A stretch of DNA of 64,000 nucleotides, from NCBI RefSeq assembly GCF_001570485.1, contig NZ_BCTA01000105.1:1-64000 (forward strand). The letters are read 5' to 3'. Shown here piece after piece: positions 43,062-53,059 of this stretch. Numbering within the stretch: the stretch's first letter is position 1; each line of letters opens with the position of its first letter. The position numbers and the translations under genes were made by a program. Origin of the DNA: Mycolicibacterium novocastrense (GTDB lineage: Bacteria > Actinomycetota > Actinomycetes > Mycobacteriales > Mycobacteriaceae). Below the pieces are notes generated by a model that was given only the letters and a program-made list of their open reading frames with translations, was not told where the DNA came from and ran no database searches.

Positions 43062-43688
43062 AGCCACCCGGCCGGGTGGGGGTGTGCTCCCCCCACACCC
43101 CCACCCTCATCGCCCACTGCAGGAAACCGAAAGACCAAGCGCCATGAAGTACTTCGACGTCGCAACCAGTGAGGCGCGCCCTGGCCCGGCCCTGGGCCAA
43201 CGGTGCGCGGTTCATACCCCACGCCCGTCTGGGCGCCCCGCACGCTTCCCGCGCGCGCTCACCGGACGGGCGCTGGACTCCCCGGCGGATTCACCGAACT
43301 GTCGATGCACCGCCAATGGCGCACCGGCGCACGCGACGGCCGCGTCGCCCTGGCGGGCGCCGGATGCCCGCCTGGCGGCGGGCGCGTCCGTAGCCCCTCA
43401 CCCCCTCACCTGTCAGCAGGGGCGCCCAGCCTAATCGGTCGGGGCCCCCGACCGGTCAACCCACGCCCACACCGGGCTACGCGGGGCCGAGTGACCTTTT
43501 CGGCCCTATCGACCCGCCGAGATGCAGTACGCCGGCTACTACTTCGCCGACGCGGAAGCGATCATCGCCCAAACCGGCGCAGATCCCGACGCCTGACCAA
43601 CCCGCCGAGCTGGCCCGTCCCCACCAAGGGGCGGGCCAGCTCACTTCTTGTCCGGCCACCCAGCCGTCAAGAATCGAGCCACGAAGAA
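43062..43688. other. Gap with possible decayed small gene
   Basis: After the methyltransferase a 16-bp palindrome (CCACCCGGCCGGGTGG, 43064-43079) may act as terminator. An ATG at 43144 opens MKYFDVATSEA, which looks like a true N-terminus, but the frame then turns into Pro/Arg-rich sequence. A short frame at 43522-43596 (MQYAGYYFADAEAIIAQTGA) looks like the end of a protein. These may be the two ends of a decayed gene. No intact gene is seen. Confidence 0.35.
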
Positions 43689-43723
43689 GCGACGGGTGCG
43701 GATTCAAACTCCGCACCCGTCGC
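43689..43723. terminator. Strong hairpin, probable terminator for the HNH gene
   Basis: GCGACGGGTGCGGA and TCCGCACCCGTCGC form a perfect 14-bp stem around a 7-base loop, 18 bases past the stop of the minus-strand HNH gene. There is no long T-run, as is common for mycobacterial terminators. The loop TTCAAAC resembles a tRNA T-loop, but no other tRNA arm is present. Confidence 0.6.
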
Positions 43724-43740
43724 TGAAAAGCCGTTCGGGC

Positions 43741-44271
43741 TCACCACAACCGTGGCTGCGTCCCGAGCATCGCCGCCTCCACCGCGGCCGCATCCCACCC
43801 CGACCGCACCGCCGCCCGCAGTGCCAGAGCCCGTTCGCGTCGCGCTCTTACACCCGCGCCCCGCGCGATCACCGTCGGCCGGCCACCACCGCGGCCCCGC
43901 GCCGCCATCTGCTCCATGTTCTCCTGCTGAGTGCCCGCCATCACGTGTGCTCGCACCCCGCCACGAATCTCCTCGGCGGTCACCACCCGCACGCACAAAG
44001 TCACGTCGCACTCGTGCAGCGCACGCACATCCCCCTGTAGCGGTTCCCCCGCCTGCGCGGACGCCAGCGCATAGCGCGGTGGCCGTACCATCACCGGGTG
44101 CCGCCAGCCGCTGCGCCGCAACGCGAAACGCCCGTATCCATCTGTTCCGATGGCCCCGGTCCACAGCCAGCAGTCCTGCCGCCCAGGACCGCGCACCACG
44201 TGTGCAAAAAACTGCGCGATCTCGCTGGCATGACGCACCGGGTCGACCACTAACTCGCGGCCCTGCCTCAT
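43741..44271 (-). CDS. HNH endonuclease
   Basis: The 176-residue protein has the plasmid/phage HNH pattern. CWLWTGAIGTDGYGRFAL is followed by PLQGDVRALHECDVTLCVRVV, which holds the HEC and Cys zinc-ligand positions. A helical region with GTQQENMEQMAARGRGG follows, typical of the HNH_3-like AP2/HNH group. These proteins nick or cut DNA; on plasmids they may help mobilisation or homing. It is the second gene after a coiled-coil protein transcribed away from the relaxase. Confidence 0.82.
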   Translation of the reverse strand: MRQGRELVVDPVRHASEIAQFFAHVVRGPGRQDCWLWTGAIGTDGYGRFALRRSGWRHPVMVRPPRYALASAQAGEPLQGDVRALHECDVTLCVRVVTAEEIRGGVRAHVMAGTQQENMEQMAARGRGGGRPTVIARGAGVRARRERALALRAAVRSGWDAAAVEAAMLGTQPRLW

Positions 44272-44279
44272 CCGAGTCG

Positions 44280-44825
44280 TCAGGCGCTCAGTGCCTCGGT
44301 GGCTGGATCCACCGCGGCAGCCTCTTCGCTCACCGGCGACGGATCACCAACCGGCGCTGCGCTATCCGCGCCGCTGCCCGCGCCTGTCGCATCCTCACCC
44401 TGCCCGCCGGCCTCGTCCTGTCCGCTGTCGGCCAGACGCAACAGTTCTCGCACCCGCGCTTGGGTCTGACCACTCTGCGCTGCGATACCGGCGATCGTTT
44501 CGCCATTGGTCCGCAGCACCTTCGCCGCAGCCCCGGCCGCCCGCCGAATCGTCGTCGCCTTCTCCTGCGCGCTGCGCCGAACCCGCTCCAGCCGTTCGTT
44601 CAACTCGCGCTCGATCCGAGCGATCTGCTCGGCGGCCCTGGCCAGCGCCGCCTCTTCATCCTTGGCTGCGGACTGCTCGATGTGCTCCAGCTTGTCCAGC
44701 TCGTCCAGGAACTCCTTGAGCGACTGGACAATCGCCCGCTCACGCGCCTCCCGCTCAGCATTCGCCCGGCGCCGCGCCTCCAAAGCCCGTTGCAGATTCC
44801 CTGATTTCTTCGTTGCATTTCTCAT
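44280..44825 (-). CDS. Coiled-coil/HTH protein divergent from the relaxase (candidate relaxosome factor)
   Basis: The 181-residue protein starts MRNATKKSGNLQRALEARRRANAEREARE and has a long coiled coil to about residue 100. An HTH-like segment follows (VLRTNGETIAGIAAQSGQTQARVRELLRLAD), then an acidic disordered tail. Genes of this type often sit next to relaxase genes and bind oriT, which is inference here. It is divergent from the relaxase across a 243-bp gap and eight bp upstream of the HNH gene. Confidence 0.72.
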   Translation of the reverse strand: MRNATKKSGNLQRALEARRRANAEREARERAIVQSLKEFLDELDKLEHIEQSAAKDEEAALARAAEQIARIERELNERLERVRRSAQEKATTIRRAAGAAAKVLRTNGETIAGIAAQSGQTQARVRELLRLADSGQDEAGGQGEDATGAGSGADSAAPVGDPSPVSEEAAAVDPATEALSA

Positions 44826-45068
44826 GCTTGCGGACTGTAACCAGCCCTGCTGACGTAATCACCCTCCCAACTCCCCCTCCCACCATCACCTTCCGTCACC
44901 GCCCAAATCCCAGCCCGCACCCCTTCCCACCAGCACCTCCACCTATCAGCCCTGGTTTTGTCCCACACACCTCTTGCACTGAGGTCACGAAACGGTAACG
45001 CCGGTTGGGCGGCAGGGGGTGTCGCAGGCTTGGGATCGTCATCACCGCTGCCTAGCGTCCGAGCCGTG
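44826..45068. other. Candidate oriT / divergent promoter region
   Basis: This 243-bp gap between the coiled-coil gene and the MobF relaxase is strikingly C-rich on the plus strand (CCCTCCC/CACC runs at 44866-44945). It is followed by a G-rich segment with GGCGGCAGGGGGTGTCGC near 45009. Relaxase-accessory gene gaps are the usual place of oriT. I see no textbook nic sequence, so this is a positional guess. Confidence 0.35.
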
Positions 45069-48000
45069 ATGGGCATTCACAAGTTGACTGCCGGCACCGG
45101 ATACTTGTATCTGGTGCGGCAGGTGGCTGCCCATGACCGCACCCACACCGGACCCGACTCCCTCGGGGACTACTACTCCTCCAAGGGCGAGACACCGGGC
45201 CGCTGGGCGGGGCGCGGGCTGGCCGGATTGGCCGCCGCGATGGAGCATCGCGCTCACACCGACCAAGGCGCCCAACTATGGAACGTCGAGGCCGGGTCCG
45301 AGGTCACCGAGGACCAGATGAAGAATCTTTTCGGCCTCGGCGTCCACCCCAACGCGACCCCGCTGGCGCGGCACCTGATGGCTCAAGGCGCGACCCGCAA
45401 CGGTGCGCTGGCCGCGGTCAAACTCGGCCGCCCCTTCCACGTCAACGCCGGGGAAACCGCTCTGCAGCAACGGCTTGCCGTGGCCTTCCGCGACCACAAC
45501 ATCAGTCAGGGCAAGCACTGGAACGCCCCCATCGATGAAGAACTGCGGGCCGCGATGCGCACTCGTATCGCCACCGAAATGTTCGAAGAAGACCACGCCC
45601 GACCCCCCGCCGACGAACGCGAGCTGACCGGATACATCGCCCGCGGCACCCGCCAGCTCACCACCTCAGTTGCCGGCTACGACATGACCTACACCCCGGT
45701 CAAAAGTGTGTCCGCGCTCTACGCGCTGGCCCCGCTGCACATCGCCGAGATCATCGAGAAGTGCCACACGCGCGCCGTCGAAGACGCGCAGAACTTTCTG
45801 CAGGACCACGCCGCATACACGCGCATCGGCGCGCAAGGCGTTGCGCAGATCGACACAGATGGCTTCATAGCCGCCCACTTCCTGCACCGTGACACCCGAG
45901 CCGCCGACCCCGGACTGCACACCCACGTCGCAGTGTCGAACAAGGTTCGCGCACAAGGAACCGACGGAATCTGGCGCTGGTATGCCCTCGACGGCCGCCC
46001 CCTCTACGCCTCCACCGTCGCCGCCTCAGAGCTGTACAACACCCGCATTGAGGCATACCTCGGCGCCGAACTGGGGATGCGGTTCGCCTCCCGCGCACAC
46101 ACCCCCGACGGCAAACGCGAAGTCCGCGAAGTCGTCGGAGTCAATCCCGAACTGCTCGAACTGTGGTCCTCTCGGCGGGCCGCGATCGACGCCGAATACG
46201 CCGTGTTGGCCAAGAAGTTCCAAACCGAGCACGGCCGCGAACCGACCACACCCGAGTCGATCGCGCTGTTCCAACAGGCCACCCTTTCCACCCGCGCCGC
46301 CAAGCACGAACCCCGTTCGCTGGCCGAACAGCGGCAGGAATGGCGCGCCCAAGCGATCGGACTTCTCGGTGACGAGCAGGCACTCAACGCGATGCTCGGG
46401 CGCTGCCTCAGCGGCCGCGCCCGCACCGCTGCAACCATCACCTCCGACTGGCTCACCACCCAGGCCCAGCGCGTCATCGCCGTCGTTTCCCAGTCACGCT
46501 CGACCTGGCAACGCACCCACATTCTGGCCGAAGCACTGCGTCTGACCCGGTCCACCGAGCACGCCAACACAGACGGATTAGCCGAACAGATCGCCGACAT
46601 CGCACTGTCGGAACCGTTGAGTATCCGCCACGCCAGCAGCCCCGACACCGACCTTGGCGAACCGGCAGTGCTGCGCCGCAAAGACGGCACCAGCGTCTAC
46701 CGGCTGGCGGGCAGCCAGACCTACACCAGCGCCGAAATCCTGGCCGCCGAAACACGCATCCTGGCTGCCGCCACCCTCACCGACGGCCGTCAAGTCGATC
46801 CCATCGAGGTCGAAATGGCGCTGCTGTCCGAGGCCGCGCACCGCCGCGAACTCAACGCCGGCCAAGCCGAACTGGTCCGCCAGATGGCCAGCCGCGGTCA
46901 GCGAGTCATGCTCGCGCTGGCCCCGGCAGGGGCCGGGAAAACCACCGCGATGTCGGCGTTGGCGCGGGCATGGGAGAGCACCGGTGGCACCGTGATCGGG
47001 CTGTCCCCCAGCGCAAGTGCAGCCCAAATCCTGCGCGACGAAATCGACATCGACGTCGCCGACACCGTGGACAAGTTCAACTGGCTGCACAACAACCCGC
47101 ACGCCGATGCAGGCGATCCCGCCCGCGAATGGTTCGACCGTATCGACCACACAACCCTTCTCATCATCGACGAAGCGGGCAAGGCCGGCACCCTCGCACT
47201 CGATGCGGTGATCTCAGCAGCGCTGGCCCGAGGTGCGTCGGTGCGGCTGATCGGAGACGACAAACAGCTGGCGTCGATCAGCGCCGGCGGCGTGTTGCGC
47301 GACCTCGCCCACAGCAGTGAAGCCATCACCTTGTCGCAGGTGATGCGGTTCGCCTCCCCCGCCGAGGCCCAGGCCGGGCTGGCGATGCGCGAGGGCGACC
47401 CCTCGGGCATCGCCTTCTACATCGACCACCAGCGAGTCCATGTCGGCACCGACGCGATGGCCCTCGACATGGCGTTCGACGCCTGGCGCGAGGACAACGA
47501 ACAGGGCCACCACTCCCTGCTGTTGGCGCCCACCCACGACCTGGTGACCGAACTCAACGAGCGTGCCCGACTGCACCGACTGACCACACTGGGCGACCAA
47601 GCACCCACCAGGGAAGCCGGATTGGCCGGTGGTTCGCGCGCCAGCGTGGGCGACATCGTGTTCACCAAGAAGAACGCGCGGATGCTCACCGTCGGCTCCA
47701 ACGACTTCGTTCGCAACGGCTATCGGTGGGAAGTCAGCGCCGTGGAACCCGACGGATCACTGACCGTGACCCACCTGGAATCCGGAGCCCACCGCCACCT
47801 TCCCGGCGACTACGTGCGGGCTCACGTCACCCTCGGATACGCCGCCACCATCGACAGCGCACAGGGCGCCACGGCCCGCCACCGCTGCCACACCGTCGGT
47901 TCTGACCGGCTCAGCCGCCAGCAGATCTACACCGCGCTGACCCGCGGTGTGCGCGAAAACCACATCTACTTCTCCACAGCGGAAAACGATCCCCACCGCA

Positions 48001-50951
48001 TCCTGACCCCGAAGGCAACCCACCCCGACACAGCCGTGGACGTGCTCACACGTGCCCTTGGCCGCGACGCCGCCCAGGTGTCGGCCACCTCACTGCAGCG
48101 CGAAACCGCCGACCCGCGCCGCCGACTCTCAGCCGCCGCGCACATGTACAACCACGCCGTCGGGTCGGGGGCCGAGCAGCTGCTCACCCCCGCCGAGCAT
48201 GCCGCGCTCGACCGGCACGCCGAGGAGACTCTGCCCGGACTGACCACGGCCGCTGCGTGGCCGGTGCTGCGCCAACACCTGTCGCTGATCGCCGCCAACG
48301 GCTACAACCCGCTCAAGCGGCTCACCGCTGTGGTGCGCGCCGGCGGCTTCGATGACGCCGCCGATCCCGCCGCAGTGATCGACTGGCGACTCGATCCATC
48401 CGGTTCGCATTCCGGGGGCACCGGGCCGCTGCCGTGGCTTCCGGCCATCCCCTCACGGCTGCGCGATGACCCCCGCTGGGGCCCGTATCTGAGCCGCCGC
48501 GCCGAACTGATCTGCGACCTCGACACCGCCGTGCGCGACGACGTGGCGGCCTGGACAGCGGCCACCGCACCCCGCTGGGCGCGACCCATCGTCGGCCCCG
48601 ACGCCACGCTGGCCGCCGATCTGGCCGTCTACCGGGCCGCCACCGACGTCGATGACGCCGACACCCGCATCGCCGGAGCCGAGCAGTATCCGGCCCGTCT
48701 GCGCGCCGCCCAACACCGCCTCGAGAAGCGGGCCGCCACCGTCGTCGGCGCCCAGATCGGCCACCGCCGCTACAACGAACTGGTCGACTCCATCAACCCC
48801 CACATCCGAAAAGACCCGTTCTGGCCACAGCTGGCCACCCACCTCGCCGAGGCCTCCCGCACCGGAGTCAACGTCCAACAACTCGTCCTCACCGCCGCCG
48901 GCGAACGCCCACTGCCCGACGACCTTCCCGCCGCGGCCCTGTGGTGGCGGCTGTGCGGAACACTGTCGCCGGCCATCGTCGAGACGGCCCACAACGGGCT
49001 GCGCCCAGCCTGGCTGCCCGAACTGCACACCGTGTTCGGCAGCGCCCTGGCCGAGACCATCGCCGCCGACCCAGCATTCCCCGCACTGGTGTCGGCCATC
49101 GCGGCCGCAGACCCTCAGCGGTGGCAACCGCTGGATCTGCTGCAGGTCGCCGCCGAGCACCTCGCCGACGCTGACGCCGCACTGACACATCACCTTCGAC
49201 CCGACGAGTACGCCCGCCTGCTCACCTACTCCATCGACCTGTTCACCACCGACACCCCCTACGACCACGACATCCCAACACCCGAGCACCCTCCGCTCAG
49301 CGACGAGGAATACGAAGAACTCCAACACCTGCACCCCGACCCCGAACGCCCCCACCCGGCCGCCGATCCCCTTGTGCTGACCGACGCGCTGTCCGACCCA
49401 GACGTGCTTGCCGCCGCACTCGGCTTCCATGACGACCTGCCCGCCGACCCCCACCAGGACCTGTCGCTGGCCCCGCCCGACGATGAGTACGCCGCTCCCG
49501 AGGACTACATCGACTTCGATTCTCTGTCCACCACGAGACCCGCTCCGGCCGCCGCACTGGCCGCCGCACAGGTCGATGTGCGCGCCCTGCGCGAGCGGTA
49601 CGAAGCGGCCCTGGCCGACTACGAGACCCTCGCCACCCAGGTGAGATCCACCACCGGAGGCCCCGCCATCGAGGCCGCAGGCACCCGGATCACGGCGATG
49701 CGGGCCCGCGCCGACGCCGACCGGCCCTACCTGGCAGAGATTGAATCCGTCCTCGACCGCTGGCACGACGACGACGAGACCTACACCAGCAGCCTGGCGT
49801 TGATCGACGCCGCCCAACGCGACTACGACACACTGCGCACCGACGCCGACAGCGACCCGCTCGACGTGGCCTCGGCCGCCCAGCACCTCAACTGGCTCAA
49901 AGAGACAGTGCTGCCCAAGCACACACCCGCCCAACGTTGGTACCCGGCGCTGCGGGAAGTCACCGAACGCCGCGAGGCCGCCGCAGGCGGCGCAGACAAC
50001 ATCATCACCCACGCCGACGTGGATGCGCTGCTGGCGCAATGCCGCGCCGAGGACGACAGACTCCTCGGCGCCCGACGTGCCGAACTGCGCCGCCAGCTCG
50101 ACCAACTACTGACCGCCGAATCCGCCGCTTCGCGCGCCTTCGCCGAGGCCCAGATGCGCACCGCCGATCACATCATCGAACAACTACCCCGCATCACCAC
50201 CGAACTGCGGGTGCTCGCCGCCGCCGGCCACAACACCTTCCAACCCCCCCTGCGCCTCGACCGCGAAGCACTGGCCAAGCTGTCGGCCGGCCCCGCGTTA
50301 GCGTCCGTGGCGGCCAACCCCTTCGCCGTCACCGCCGTCACCGCGACCGACCGCGCCGAACTCATCCCCCAGATGGCCGTCCTAGCCGACGCCGCCGCGG
50401 CCAACAACCGCCACATCATCTGGTCGGCTCCCCACGACGTCCTCAACGACCCGCACACCGCAGCGCTGCACCCCGAGACGGTCGACGCCGCCACACTTCG
50501 CTTCGAGCCCGCCACCACAACACCGGGCACCATCGCCGTCGTCGACCACGCCCAACGGTTGACGCCCACCGAGATTGCCGACCTCGCCGAGAGTGCAGTG
50601 AGCGCAGACGTCCGCCTGGTGCTCATCGACACCGACACCCGCCAATGGTCGGCCGCACCGTCGGCGCCGCTGCTGCGCCTGCTCAATAAAGACCTGCCCT
50701 GGTCGCGCACTCTCAGCGCCGACCACACCATCCGCAACCACCCCGTCCCATCCGAGTCCCCCGACCTGCAAGCCGCCCTCACCCAGGCCAGCGACCTGGA
50801 CCCACAGCAACACACCCCCGAGATCACCGCCGCGCTGACCGAATACGAACGCCTCATACAGACCCACCGCAGCGCCCACGGAGTACACGACCGACTGCAA
50901 AGCATGAGCGGCGACACCGACCGCGCACTCGGCCGCAGCCGTGCCCAGTGA
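45069..50951 (+). CDS. traA: MobF-family conjugative relaxase-helicase (TraA/TrwC-like)
   Basis: The 1,960-residue protein starts at MGIHKLTAGTGYLYLV, with the catalytic Tyr pair near the N-terminus. The relaxase domain (to about residue 430) has the metal-binding HTHVAVSNKV. A RecD-like helicase follows with Walker A LALAPAGAGKTTAM (about residue 620), Walker B LLIIDEAGKAG and the helicase motif TIDSAQGATA. The last 800 residues are helical and acidic with no named domain. It nicks at oriT and unwinds the transferred strand. An upstream in-frame start at 44958 would translate the intergenic region. Confidence 0.95.
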   Translation: MGIHKLTAGTGYLYLVRQVAAHDRTHTGPDSLGDYYSSKGETPGRWAGRGLAGLAAAMEHRAHTDQGAQLWNVEAGSEVTEDQMKNLFGLGVHPNATPLARHLMAQGATRNGALAAVKLGRPFHVNAGETALQQRLAVAFRDHNISQGKHWNAPIDEELRAAMRTRIATEMFEEDHARPPADERELTGYIARGTRQLTTSVAGYDMTYTPVKSVSALYALAPLHIAEIIEKCHTRAVEDAQNFLQDHAAYTRIGAQGVAQIDTDGFIAAHFLHRDTRAADPGLHTHVAVSNKVRAQGTDGIWRWYALDGRPLYASTVAASELYNTRIEAYLGAELGMRFASRAHTPDGKREVREVVGVNPELLELWSSRRAAIDAEYAVLAKKFQTEHGREPTTPESIALFQQATLSTRAAKHEPRSLAEQRQEWRAQAIGLLGDEQALNAMLGRCLSGRARTAATITSDWLTTQAQRVIAVVSQSRSTWQRTHILAEALRLTRSTEHANTDGLAEQIADIALSEPLSIRHASSPDTDLGEPAVLRRKDGTSVYRLAGSQTYTSAEILAAETRILAAATLTDGRQVDPIEVEMALLSEAAHRRELNAGQAELVRQMASRGQRVMLALAPAGAGKTTAMSALARAWESTGGTVIGLSPSASAAQILRDEIDIDVADTVDKFNWLHNNPHADAGDPAREWFDRIDHTTLLIIDEAGKAGTLALDAVISAALARGASVRLIGDDKQLASISAGGVLRDLAHSSEAITLSQVMRFASPAEAQAGLAMREGDPSGIAFYIDHQRVHVGTDAMALDMAFDAWREDNEQGHHSLLLAPTHDLVTELNERARLHRLTTLGDQAPTREAGLAGGSRASVGDIVFTKKNARMLTVGSNDFVRNGYRWEVSAVEPDGSLTVTHLESGAHRHLPGDYVRAHVTLGYAATIDSAQGATARHRCHTVGSDRLSRQQIYTALTRGVRENHIYFSTAENDPHRILTPKATHPDTAVDVLTRALGRDAAQVSATSLQRETADPRRRLSAAAHMYNHAVGSGAEQLLTPAEHAALDRHAEETLPGLTTAAAWPVLRQHLSLIAANGYNPLKRLTAVVRAGGFDDAADPAAVIDWRLDPSGSHSGGTGPLPWLPAIPSRLRDDPRWGPYLSRRAELICDLDTAVRDDVAAWTAATAPRWARPIVGPDATLAADLAVYRAATDVDDADTRIAGAEQYPARLRAAQHRLEKRAATVVGAQIGHRRYNELVDSINPHIRKDPFWPQLATHLAEASRTGVNVQQLVLTAAGERPLPDDLPAAALWWRLCGTLSPAIVETAHNGLRPAWLPELHTVFGSALAETIAADPAFPALVSAIAAADPQRWQPLDLLQVAAEHLADADAALTHHLRPDEYARLLTYSIDLFTTDTPYDHDIPTPEHPPLSDEEYEELQHLHPDPERPHPAADPLVLTDALSDPDVLAAALGFHDDLPADPHQDLSLAPPDDEYAAPEDYIDFDSLSTTRPAPAAALAAAQVDVRALRERYEAALADYETLATQVRSTTGGPAIEAAGTRITAMRARADADRPYLAEIESVLDRWHDDDETYTSSLALIDAAQRDYDTLRTDADSDPLDVASAAQHLNWLKETVLPKHTPAQRWYPALREVTERREAAAGGADNIITHADVDALLAQCRAEDDRLLGARRAELRRQLDQLLTAESAASRAFAEAQMRTADHIIEQLPRITTELRVLAAAGHNTFQPPLRLDREALAKLSAGPALASVAANPFAVTAVTATDRAELIPQMAVLADAAAANNRHIIWSAPHDVLNDPHTAALHPETVDAATLRFEPATTTPGTIAVVDHAQRLTPTEIADLAESAVSADVRLVLIDTDTRQWSAAPSAPLLRLLNKDLPWSRTLSADHTIRNHPVPSESPDLQAALTQASDLDPQQHTPEITAALTEYERLIQTHRSAHGVHDRLQSMSGDTDRALGRSRAQ

Positions 50952-51065
50952 CACGTACGGCCTTTTTCCTTGCGGGGGCTGAGCTGCGTAAACATGGCGA
51001 AAGCGGGCAGCGGCGTCGGGCGCGCCTGCCGGGTGGTGTGGGTAGGGCTGGCTTAGTATCCGGCT

Positions 51066-51950
51066 ATGGCGACGCGGGTTCGGTTGGGTCGGATGCTTGC
51101 TCAGAGTGTCGTCCAAGGGGACGCCGCCGACCTTTTACCCGGGCTGCCGCCCGGCAGCGTAGACCTGTTCTTTACGTCGCCGCCGTACGCCGACGCCCGC
51201 GCCTATAGTCGGATCCACCCGGACCACTACGTGGAGTGGTTTCTGCCCTACGCCGAGAAAATGCTCACCGCGACAGCGGAAACGGGCAGCCTGATCGTCA
51301 ACATCAAGAACCGCGTGGCTAATCGCGGGCCGTTGCGCGGCCAGCGGCACCCGTATGTCTATCAGCTCGTGCTGTCGCTGCAACAGATGGGCTGGCGCTG
51401 GATAGAGACCTACATCTGGGCCAAACCCAACGCCGTACCGGGCCGCTTCGGACCGCGCACCAAGGACTCGTTCGAGTACGTCTATCACTTCGCACGCGGG
51501 CCGCGCCCGTACTTCGATCTGGACGCCGTGCGCGTGCCGTACAAGGCCGACGCAGCCGAGATTGCCCGCCGCGACAGAGACCTGAACGGGCGGCGCAACA
51601 CCGCAGCCGGATTTGGCAGAGACCGCACGAAAACCTATCTGCGCGGCGGTGCCGATCCGGGCAACGTCGTCTCGGTTCCGCAGACGTACAACCAGCACAA
51701 GGGCGTAGCGCACACCGCCGCCATGCCAGAGGGACTGGCAGAGTTTTTCATCCGCTGCGCAAGTCCGAAGGGCGGCCTAGTCGTTGACCCCTTCGCCGGT
51801 AGCGGGACGACCGTGGTCGTCGCACGCCGCTACGACCGGCAGGCGCTCGGTTTTGAACTGCACAAAGAGTTCGCCGTAGAGGCGCGTCGTCGCATTGCCG
51901 CCGACGTTGCCGACGACCCGCCCGCTGTGCTGCACGCAGTGGGCCAGTGA
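51066..51950 (+). CDS. Beta-class DNA methyltransferase (N4-cytosine or N6-adenine)
   Basis: The 294-residue protein has catalytic motif IV near the N-terminus (VDLFFTSPPYADARAY) and SAM motif I near the C-terminus (VVDPFAGSGTTVVVARRYDRQALGFEL), which is the beta-class order. The TSPPY form is most common in N4-cytosine enzymes. Its stop overlaps the start of the next gene (GTGA), a nuclease-fold protein, which makes a compact type II restriction-modification pair. It lies 114 bp downstream of the relaxase gene. Confidence 0.92.
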   Translation: MATRVRLGRMLAQSVVQGDAADLLPGLPPGSVDLFFTSPPYADARAYSRIHPDHYVEWFLPYAEKMLTATAETGSLIVNIKNRVANRGPLRGQRHPYVYQLVLSLQQMGWRWIETYIWAKPNAVPGRFGPRTKDSFEYVYHFARGPRPYFDLDAVRVPYKADAAEIARRDRDLNGRRNTAAGFGRDRTKTYLRGGADPGNVVSVPQTYNQHKGVAHTAAMPEGLAEFFIRCASPKGGLVVDPFAGSGTTVVVARRYDRQALGFELHKEFAVEARRRIAADVADDPPAVLHAVGQ

Positions 51951-53059
51951 CCGCGATAGACGACACGGTTGCGGCGGTCGCTGCTGCCGACACGTGGGAC
52001 AAGCGCGTCAACGAAATTCGGCGCATTCCCGAGCGGCACGGCACCCAAGAGCATCAGCGCATCTACGCCGATATTGCGCGCGCGCTATACGTGCCGCACC
52101 TAACGCCGGACTTCGCTTACGTCCATGACGCGCCCTTCTACGACGATTCGTACTTCGATGAGGTCTATGTCGCGACGGTGGCCGCCACGGACGGATTCAC
52201 CAAGGTGAGCGCGGACGAGCTCCGCGGCGTGCTGCTGGCCGACGCGCGCACGCTGCTCGTGTTACGCACGATTACCGGGCTCGTGCGCAACGAGTTCGCC
52301 GAAGCAGCGGCCATCATCGCGGCGCGACTCGACATGCCTACTGCCGCGATTGCGGGCGGCAAGGTGGACTCTGCCGAGCGCAGCGGCACCCCGTTGACAG
52401 CAGAACAGGCGACGGTCGTTGCCGCGACTATTGACGCGCTGGTGCGCCGCGAACTGTTCGCCGAACCGCCGCCCGGACTGCACAGCAAGCAAGACAAGTT
52501 CGACACTCGCGACGGCTGGGCGAGCGTTCACGGCCTGGCGACTGACGGCGTGCCGTATCAACGTCTGCTGCATCAGCGTCACTACGGCGGCATGTTCCGG
52601 CAAGTGCTGGACGCAACATCAACGCTGCGCGGTGATCTGCTGGAGGACGCCAACGAGGCACTGTTGCGGGACGTCGGGGTGCCCTACATCCGCACCGGCA
52701 GTCACAACCAAGGCGACATTGAGGCGCGATTCCAGCTCACCGTCAGACCCGCGCCTGACTTCGTAGTGTTCGACAAGTCCAACTCACTCAAGGCCGTGAT
52801 CGAGTGCAAAGGGGCCAACGACGGCGGCACGGCCCGCGACAAGGCCGCGCGGTTCCAGCGGTTGCGCGCCGAGGGTACGCGGTTGGGCGGCGTGCCGGTG
52901 TTCGCGCTGCTGAGCGGGATCGGCTGGAATCGCGTTAACGACACCCTGGGGCCGGTGCTGCGCGACACGGATGGGCGCGTGTTCACGCTGGAGACACTGC
53001 CCGAGATGTTGGACGTTTCGCCGTTTCCGACGCTGCGCGGTTTGGTCACACCCGAATAG
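51947..53059 (+). CDS. Probable type II restriction endonuclease (PD-(D/E)xK fold)
   Basis: The 370-residue protein starts at a GTG overlapping the methyltransferase stop. The C-terminal part has PDFVVFDKSNSLKAVIECKGANDGGTARDKAARF, matching PD-x(n)-ExK: Asp, then Glu-Cys-Lys after a strand. The preceding RTGSHNQGDIEARFQLTVRP is a typical lead-in. The first 250 residues are mostly helical and probably give DNA recognition. The coupling to the methyltransferase supports a restriction role; the recognition site is unknown. Confidence 0.82.
   Translation: MTAIDDTVAAVAAADTWDKRVNEIRRIPERHGTQEHQRIYADIARALYVPHLTPDFAYVHDAPFYDDSYFDEVYVATVAATDGFTKVSADELRGVLLADARTLLVLRTITGLVRNEFAEAAAIIAARLDMPTAAIAGGKVDSAERSGTPLTAEQATVVAATIDALVRRELFAEPPPGLHSKQDKFDTRDGWASVHGLATDGVPYQRLLHQRHYGGMFRQVLDATSTLRGDLLEDANEALLRDVGVPYIRTGSHNQGDIEARFQLTVRPAPDFVVFDKSNSLKAVIECKGANDGGTARDKAARFQRLRAEGTRLGGVPVFALLSGIGWNRVNDTLGPVLRDTDGRVFTLETLPEMLDVSPFPTLRGLVTPE

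Noticed and set aside
43689..43730. tRNA gene suggested by the TTCAAAC loop
   Set aside because: Only one hairpin is present, with no acceptor, D or anticodon arms; a terminator fits better.
43203..44804. A 533-codon plus-strand open frame over the HNH and coiled-coil genes
   Set aside because: It is Pro/Arg/Ser-rich with no domain and lies antisense to two recognisable minus-strand genes; high GC makes such frames common.
48453..50105. A 550-codon minus-strand open frame inside the relaxase gene
   Set aside because: It is antisense to a well-supported gene, Gly/Val-rich and without any motif.
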